Below, in pieces: positions 53,387 to 64,000 of a DNA stretch of 64,000 nt. This stretch comes from Piliocolobus tephrosceles (taxonomy: Eukaryota; Chordata; Mammalia; Primates; Cercopithecidae). The translations under genes and the position numbers were made by a program. The notes beneath the pieces are model-generated. The model had not been told where the DNA came from. It saw only the letters and a program-made list of their open reading frames with translations, and did no database searches. Numbering within the stretch: position 1 is the stretch's first letter; each line of letters starts with the position of its first letter. The stretch covers positions 89,737,298-89,801,297 of the forward strand of contig NC_045441.1 of assembly GCF_002776525.5 (NCBI RefSeq), written 5' to 3'.

Positions 53387-55955
53387 GGAAAATAAAATCC
53401 TAGAATGTATCCATCAAATAATTTTAAATTTTATAAAAGCAGACAATAGCTACATATTTTTGCAATCTAATGTATCATGGGTGCTAAATGGTTACTGAAT
53501 CATGGTAAAATAATAAAATCCAAACTGTTTGAGCTACAAGTTTCCTGAGGTACTGAAGTGATGAAAGATTTGAACAAGGAAAGTGGATTAGGGATAATAC
53601 TTAGACAACTGAGTTTTTAATGACAAATCTCACATGAATGTAGACAACCTTAAAATTGCAAGGAAAGTAGAATATGTAACAATTCTCATTTTACAAATCA
53701 CGAGTTTTAATCTGGGAAGATTTTGACAGTACTCAATGACCATAGAAAATTGACATGGACTCTAATTAGTTATTCATCTGGAAAAAATCCCTGGGAGAAA
53801 TCAACAAGAATCAAATTGCAGACACATTGAAGAAAATGGTCTAAGGCCAAAGATAATCTAGGCTTAGGCTGTCAGAATTGTCTGACTTCCTCTTAGGAGA
53901 AAAAATTAAATCTGATAGATGTGAAGCTTACAACCCACTTGACTTTTTGACTTTTTTTTTTTTTTTTTTTTTGATGGACTGGGGGTTATTGTTTTCTAAA
54001 TTTGTCCCCTTTCTTTTTCTGCATACAAAATTACTCGGGAAGATGTATTCTATTTTTGAGCAAAATGCATAAAACTATATTTAAAGTGAATTAAAAATAG
54101 GAGGGGTTGTACATAATTGCCTCTATTTAGTGGGATTTCAGTGGCTGAATTTGGAGTATTCCCACAGTCCTACCCTTCAGTCTGTTTTCTTCCTCACCTG
54201 GAACGCTTGCTCTTAAGACCTAAAAATAACCTGACCGGTTTAGCAAGAAGAGTGATCCTGAAGGAATTGTTAGAAATGAAGTCCCCCAAGGCTGTCCCGA
54301 TATTGAAAGTTTTGTGCAAGAGGGATCCAGTGGAGTTAATGAAACAAAAACCAGGCTGCTTTCTATACGTTCAGTTTTACAGAGAACAGAAAAGCACGGC
54401 AGGGATCTTCACATATTGTTGGTTCTCCTCCCTTGCTTCTGAGCAGGGATTTTTTTTTCTTTTCACTTTGGTTTGAGCACTGTTGTTTCAGGCAGTCAAT
54501 ATATACCCTATAGCTAACTTTCTGAAGGAAAAAGTACTCCATCAGCTTTTAAATGTGGGCTCTCTGTGCTAGCCATATAAGAGCACTACAGAGATGGAAG
54601 GATTTAAATAAGTTCTCTTCCTCAAAATTCCTCATCTTCTATGTTTAATATCTAAAATAACCCTTAGCCATCCAACTCAAATCTGGAGATATTGTGTCAG
54701 ATTATATCTTCCCGTGTACTTTTCTCTATTTACCCAGTCAGCTTCATTTTGTTAAGCATTCGTTTAAAAAAAAAAAAAAACCTCTGTATATTAAAAGTAA
54801 ACTACCACAAAAAAACTGGTTCAAATGTCCACAATGGCACGATAGACTAGTAGGTTTATTGTCTATACATTTAAACACACACAAATGTGTGCGGACACAC
54901 ATACAGAGGCATATACACACAGGTTTGTAATTTGGAACATGGCCATTCTATTTTTTGGAAAACATATCTTTTAAATAAATGGATCACTTGATACCTGATT
55001 TATTCAGCACTAGTTTTCTCTCTTCTGGAGCTTACAAATTAGTTTAAAAAAAAATAACAAAAACAAAGTAAACCAAAAAGCTCTAATGATAATAGTTTTA
55101 TCGTGCACAATGTACGTGAACCTAGGCATTAAGCTGGGATTTCACTCTGGTCTACGAGTAGTCGTTAGTTACTACAATACCTAAAGGTTCCATATGCTCA
55201 TGACAATCCCTCAAGATAAATGTGCTCTATTATTTAAGATTTATGATTCTGCCCATGAATCATCACTATATATAATTCAAAAACTGGCATTTGCCCTTGT
55301 GCTGTTACATTTTATTTTCCCATTCTATCAATGTCTACATCTTATTTTTAGAAACTAAAATTAGTTTGTCTTGATAAAATAGGTAATGATATATGTTAAT
55401 GGGCCTAATGTTTTTGAATTAGAATTTTAATTTGCTAATTAGAAATATTTATTATCTCACAGAAATAAATTATTTTATAAATATTAAATATACAATATTA
55501 TTAAATAATTTAAGTTTTTGAATTATTTGAGTAGATGTTTGGATAAATAGAAAAGATTTGATTTCTAGAGGCTAAAAATTTTTGAACTTGGAAGTTAAAT
55601 GGAGAAGAAAGTTTATTGGTTTGAATGACTAAATGGCCTTTAGATTAATGAGAGTTCTTGTCCACATGAAGAGTCTGCTAAGAATCAAGACAAAAAGTGC
55701 AGAACAAATTATTTGTATCTGAACTGAAGCAAATTTGTCTTTAATACACAACACAAAGTAGGTGGGTGGCTCTATGAAATGATTAAACACATGGAAGATG
55801 CATTCTTATCTTGTAAACAGATAAAACAGGGCTAAGATTACCCATCAGAGAGTCACTTCACAACTTTATTTATTCCTCATGGCTCTCTAGTACTTAAAGG
55901 ATGGAATTTCTGTTTCATCCTGTCATAAAATATCTCTTAGAATCCATTTTGACCT
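53387..55955. other. Unassigned, with poly(T) at 53952-53972
   Basis: No gene or repeat family recognised over about 2.5 kb. Simple tracts: T21 at 53952-53972, an A-run near 54767-54780 and CA-rich sequence near 54870-54920. The 119-codon frame at 54117-54476 shows no known domain. Confidence 0.45.
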
Positions 55956-55959
55956 TCTT

Positions 55960-56300
55960 CCCAAATTTGGTCTGTCCTCTCCCATACTTCAAATTTCTAA
56001 TTGACTCCCAGGAAACATCTATGACTTTATAAAATTCTATTTTCTCAGAATTTTATTCTCATTTCTCTCTTAAAGCAAAATAAAACCAACAAAAAATTCA
56101 TCTTAGATGTCGTTCAGGGCTGGAGAAAAATATACCCCTTCTCCTTAGGTTTCCTCTATTTTTCCAGGCAGAGCAATTGACTCCCTCCTCTGTTACCTGG
56201 GAACTTTCAGTATGTGTCTACTTGAGTTCTTATCACAGCATACAGTAAGTATATGCTTACAGGTATTTATTACCCACTAGACTTTAGAAGAATTTAAAGT
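55960..56300 (+). mobile_element. Possible L2 fragment
   Basis: 'gagttcttatcacagcatacagtaagtatatgcttac...ttacccactagactttagaag' resembles the L2 3' region, strongly diverged. Confidence 0.4.
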
Positions 56301-56689
56301 CTATGCAGAACCCACAAATTTGAATACATGCAAGAGGGCAGACAGGTAATGGAATTGGGCTTTTGGAAAACCACAACACAGGTTGTGACAACAAATGGCA
56401 GCCCACCCAGAGAGGTGATGGAGAGTAGGGAGTGGTGGATATTGTGAATAACTGCAAAATGCATGCTGCATCTAAGAGAGTTTAAATGCACTGCTGCTCC
56501 ACTTTGGCCACCTGTGGTTCAGTTAGAATACCAGATCAATATGGTCTTAGCTTCTGGTTTTCAAGAGAAGCTAGGAAAGTAGAATTTTATGTGTAACCTC
56601 CCATTATATAAATGCTACCAGCCAATTCCTCCAAGAACGTTTCTTTTATAGGTCAAATAAAACATAGATTGATGCTGAAATTTGTCCAT
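56301..56689. other. Unassigned sequence
   Basis: No recognised element. Confidence 0.45.
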
Positions 56690-56805
56690 TTAATATTGGA
56701 GTTAATCAAGGGTAGCTCCTGTGCCTCCTTCTTATTGTATATTTTTTTCCTCTAATCAATCTCGTTTAACACATAAAGATTCATTTTCTTCTATATGCAC
56801 GTAAC

Positions 56806-56823
56806 TCAGAAATTTATATTTCT
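56806..56823. repeat. Left 18-bp target-site duplication of L1-B
   Basis: 'tcagaaatttatatttct' occurs here and at 62966-62983 without mismatch. Confidence 0.95.
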
Positions 56824-57042
56824 TTTTTTTTTTTTTTTTTTTTACTTTAAGTTCTAGGGTACATGTGCACAACGTGCAGGTTTGTTACATATGTATACAT
56901 GTGCCATGTTGGTGTGCTGCACCCATTAACTCATCATTTACATTGGGTATATCTCCTAATGCTTTACCTCCCTCCTACCCCCTCCCCACAATAGGCCCCG
57001 GTGTGTGATGTTCCCCTTCCTGTGTCCAGGTGATCTTATTGT

Positions 57043-60867
<3,825 letters not shown>

Positions 60868-60930
60868 TATGATATTAGTTGGTTATTTTGCTCATTAGTT
60901 GATGCAGTTTCTTCCTAGCATCAATGGATT

Positions 60931-61943
60931 TTACATTTTGGCATGTTTTCGCAGTGGCTGGTACCAGTTGTTCCTTTCCAAGTTTAGTGCTTTCTTCAGG
61001 ATCTCTTGTAGGGCAGGCCTGGTGGTGACAAAATCTCTAAGCATTTGCTTGTCTGTAAAGGATTTTATTTCTCCTTCACTTATGAAACTTAGTTTGGCTG
61101 GATATGAAATTCTGGGTTGAAAATTCTTTTCTTTAAGAATGTTGAATATTGGCCCCCACTCTCTTCTGGCTTGTAGAGTTTCTGCCCAGAGATCTGCTGT
61201 TAGTCTGATGGGCTTCCCTTTGTGGGTAACCCTACCTTTCTCTCTGGCTGCCCTTAACATTTTTTCCTTCATTTCAACTTTGGTGAATCTGACAATTATG
61301 TGTCTTGGAGTTGCTCTTCTCATGGAGTATCTTTGTGGCGTTCTTTGTATTTTCTGAATTTGAATGTTGGCCTGCATTACTAGGTTGGAGAAGTTCTCCT
61401 GGATGATATCCTGAAGAGTGTTTTCCAACTTGGTTCCATTTTCCTTGTCACTTTCAGGCACACCAATCAGACGTAGGTTTGGTCTTTTCACATAATCCCA
61501 TATTTCTTGGAGACTTTGTTCATTTCTTTTTACTCTTTTTTCTCTACACTTCTTGCTTCATTTCATTCATTTGATCTTCAATCGCTGATACTCCTTCTTC
61601 CAGTTGATCGAGTCGGTTACTGAAGCTTGTGCATTTGTCACATCATTCTCGTGTTATGGTTTTCATCTCTGTCAGTTCTTTTAAGGCCTTCTCTGCATTG
61701 ATTATTCTAGTTATCCATTCATCCATTCTTTTTTCAAGGTTTTTAGTTTCTTTGCACTGGGTATGTAGTTCCTCCTTTAGCTCTGAGAAGTTTGATCAAC
61801 TGAAGCCTTCTTCTCTCAACTCGTGAAAGTCATTCTCCATCCAGCTTTGTTCCATTGCTGGCGATGAGCTGCATTCCTGTGGAGGGGGAGATACGCTCTG
61901 ATTTTGTTTAATTTCCAGCTTTTCTGCACTGCTTTTTCCCCAT
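60931..61943 (-). pseudogene. L1-B ORF1 remnant
   Basis: The inferred start is at 61943-61941 and the stop at 60931, giving the normal ~338 codons and a 63-base gap to ORF2. The N-terminal part is open to a TGA after ...LREEGFS, where the family usually has an arginine codon (probable CpG decay). The coiled coil is disrupted. The RRM and C-terminal domains are open for 186 codons at 60931-61491 (RPNLRLIGVPES, TPRHIIVRFTKVEMKEKML, ARREWGPIFNILKEKNFQPR). Full-length protein not possible. Confidence 0.95.
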
Positions 61944-62965
61944 CTTTGTGGTTTTATCTGCCTTTGGTCTTTGATCATGGTGACGTACTGATGGGGTTTT
62001 GGTGTGGTTGTCCTTTCTGTTTGTTAGTTTCCCTGCTAACAGTCAGGACCCTCAGCTGCAGGTCTGTTGGAGTTTGCTTGAGGTCCACTCCAGACCCTGT
62101 TTGCCTGGGTATCAGCAGCGGAGGCTGCAGAAGATAGAATATTGCTGAATAGCGAGTATTGCTGTCTGATGCTTGCTCTGGAAGCTTCGTCTCAGGGGTG
62201 TGTCTAGCCGTGTGAGGTGTGAGGTGTTGGTCTGCACCTAGTGGGAGATGTCTCCCAGTTAGGCTACTCAGGGATCAGGGACCCACTTGAGCAGGCAGTG
62301 TGTCCGTTCTCAGATCTCAACCTCTGTGCTGGGAGAACCACTGCTCTCTTCAAAGCTGTCAGACAGGGACATTTACCTCTGCAGAGGTTTCTGCTGCTTT
62401 TTGTTTAGCTATGCCCTGTCCCCGGCGGAGGAGTCTACAGAGGCAGACAGGCCTCCTTTAGCTACGATGGGCTTCACCCAATTCAAACTTCCCAGAGGCT
62501 TTGTTTACCTACTCAACCCTCAGCAATGGCGGACACCCCTCCCCCAGCCTCACTGCCACCTTGCAGTTAGATCTCAGACTGCTGTGCTAGCAATGAGGGA
62601 GGCTCTGTGGGCATGTGACCCTCTGGGCCAGGTGTGGGATATAATCTCCTGGTGTGCCATTTGCTAAGACCCTTGGTAAAGCACAGTATTAGGGTGGGAG
62701 TTACCCGATTTTCCAGGTGTTGTGTGTCTCAATTTTCTTTGGCTTGTAAAAGGAATTCCCTTCCCCCTTGTGCTTCCCAGGTGAGGCGATGCCTTGCCCT
62801 GCTTCAGCTCTTGCTGGTTGGGCTGCACCTGTGGACCAGCACCAACTGTTTGACATGCTCCAGTGAGATGAACCCGGTACCTCAGTTGAAAATGCAGAAA
62901 TCACCCATCTTCTGTGTCACTCATGCTGGAAGCTGGAGGCTGGAGCTGTTCCTACTCAGCCATCT
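61944..62965 (-). promoter_or_regulatory. L1-B 5'UTR (internal and antisense promoter region)
   Basis: About 1.02 kb upstream of ORF1. In this family the region holds the sense Pol II promoter (near 62965) and an antisense promoter directed to the plus strand, out of the element. It is longer than the roughly 0.9 kb 5'UTR of human-specific L1s. Activity here cannot be judged from sequence. Confidence 0.8.
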
Positions 62966-63880
62966 TCAGAAATTTATATTTCTAATTCAAGACCCAAACA
63001 TCTAACTGCCTACTTGCCATCTCCTCTTGGATTGCTGATAACACTTCCATACATTAATATATTCAAAACTAAACTTAGGACAATCGTATCTCCCCTTTTT
63101 AGTGTAACATATTTTAACATGCATAACTGTCCATCTAAGTAGCAGTTATCTTTGACCATTTTTTTTCCCTCACCACCCTTTCCAGTTCACCAACAAAGTC
63201 AATTTTTCCCTAATAATACTAACCTCTTACTTTCAATCATTTCTTTGTTTCTCCACCATAACAACTCTGGTCAATAATACCATCATCTCTCCCATGAACT
63301 ATTTCTCCCATAAACTCTTCAGTGTCTCTCCAATATTCCCAAAAGTACAGCTAAGTGATCTCCTCAAAATACAAGTCAAGCAATGTTTCTACATTGCCTA
63401 CTGCTTCAGTGTTTTTCCATTATTATATGGGATCAAGAGGAAAACAGTTGGACAGAAATCTTGCAAAACAATGTAGTTAGTAAGGCCCTGTCTGGTTTGA
63501 AAATGTTTGTCCCAACATTTTTATCCACATTGTCTGCCACACGTCTTGCACTGTTTCAGCCTTGCTGTAACCTTTCCACCACACAGCTTTTTACATGCTT
63601 TTCTTTTCTCTTTCCCTTACTAACCTCCATTCATCTCAGTTCTACCTCAGATTCCTCAAGCAAACCACCGAATGCCTCTGTTTGTACCATTAATCACAAT
63701 ATAACGCGGGTTGCGATTGTTAGGTGATAATCACAACATCTGTCTCCCTATATAGATCCTAAGTTCCATGAAGACAGGGATTCTCTGTTTCTCCTTATTG
63801 TATCCCCAGAAATAAGCATAGTGTCAGGCAGGAGAAAATAATATTTGTTAAATAAATGAATTCATGAATAAATAATACTA

Positions 63881-64000
63881 AAAATATTAAAATAAAAATT
63901 TTAAGTGTATGGATGAATGGAGATGGGGAAGTTCTGAAAGTCCTACTTTTGTAGTTTCTCTATAAGAGAATGGATCTGGGAAAAAGGAGACAAAACTATT
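63881..64000. other. Unassigned window end
   Basis: A short A/T-rich stretch after the L2 end; nothing recognised. Confidence 0.4.

Noticed and set aside
53952..54480. Poly(T) followed by sequence, as in a minus-strand retrocopy
   Set aside because: No poly(A) signal at the right distance, no flanking duplication and no recognisable gene in the adjoining sequence.
62287..63005. Frames of 126 and 123 codons near the window end
   Set aside because: They read through the L1-B 5'UTR antisense and into L2; no family resemblance.

Overview
The window is nuclear DNA from a primate, most likely human. It is dense with Alu elements, primate L1 elements (L1PA type) and MaLR LTR elements, lying on older mammalian repeats (L1M, L2, MIR, MER1, MER5). 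There is no intact protein-coding gene, no recognisable RNA gene, and no bacterial or viral gene system. The sequence is AT-rich with many microsatellites, as in a gene-poor region or a long intron. Every open frame that resembles a known protein belongs to a decayed L1 or to one retrocopied gene.

Layout. 1-2.1 kb is unassigned. 2.1-8.5 kb holds old L1M sequence into which an APH1B-derived retrocopy (4155-7962, minus strand) has inserted, with an 11-bp target-site duplication (TSD), a poly(A) tail, a poly(A) signal and a long 3'UTR. 8.65-11.2 kb is an old LTR-like repeat and an L1M split by a younger L1 tail. 11.8-18.5 kb is a full-length, decayed minus-strand L1 (L1-A) with an Alu in its ORF1. 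18.5-30 kb is mostly unassigned AT-rich sequence with a duplicated MIR and a satellite-like array (20.5-21.7 kb), an LTR (22.95-23.47 kb), a twin-primed L1 (27.1-28.0 kb) and a 101-bp L1 stub. 30.1-32.8 kb is a complete MaLR element with both LTRs and a perfect 5-bp TSD. 33-36.5 kb has L2, MIR and a second, partial MaLR. 37.2-38.3 kb is an MLT1 LTR split by plus-strand L1 tails. 38.4-41.5 kb is L1M interrupted by Alus. 41.8-53.4 kb is a field of Alu, MIR, L2, a MER1 hAT element and a solo MaLR LTR. 53.4-56.7 kb is largely unassigned. 56.8-63.0 kb is a second near-full-length minus-strand L1 (L1-B) with an 18-bp TSD, inserted into an L2 that resumes after it.

The genes do not work together as a pathway; the window is a record of nested insertions. 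Main points of interest: the structure of the APH1B retrocopy, the MIR duplication with hairpin and array at 20.5-21.7 kb, an unclassified repeat pair at 49-50 kb (one copy splits a MIR), two direct 6-kb L1s about 45 kb apart, and a strong minus-strand bias of L1s that may hint at plus-strand transcription through the region. Repeat family names come from remembered consensus sequences, not from a database search.
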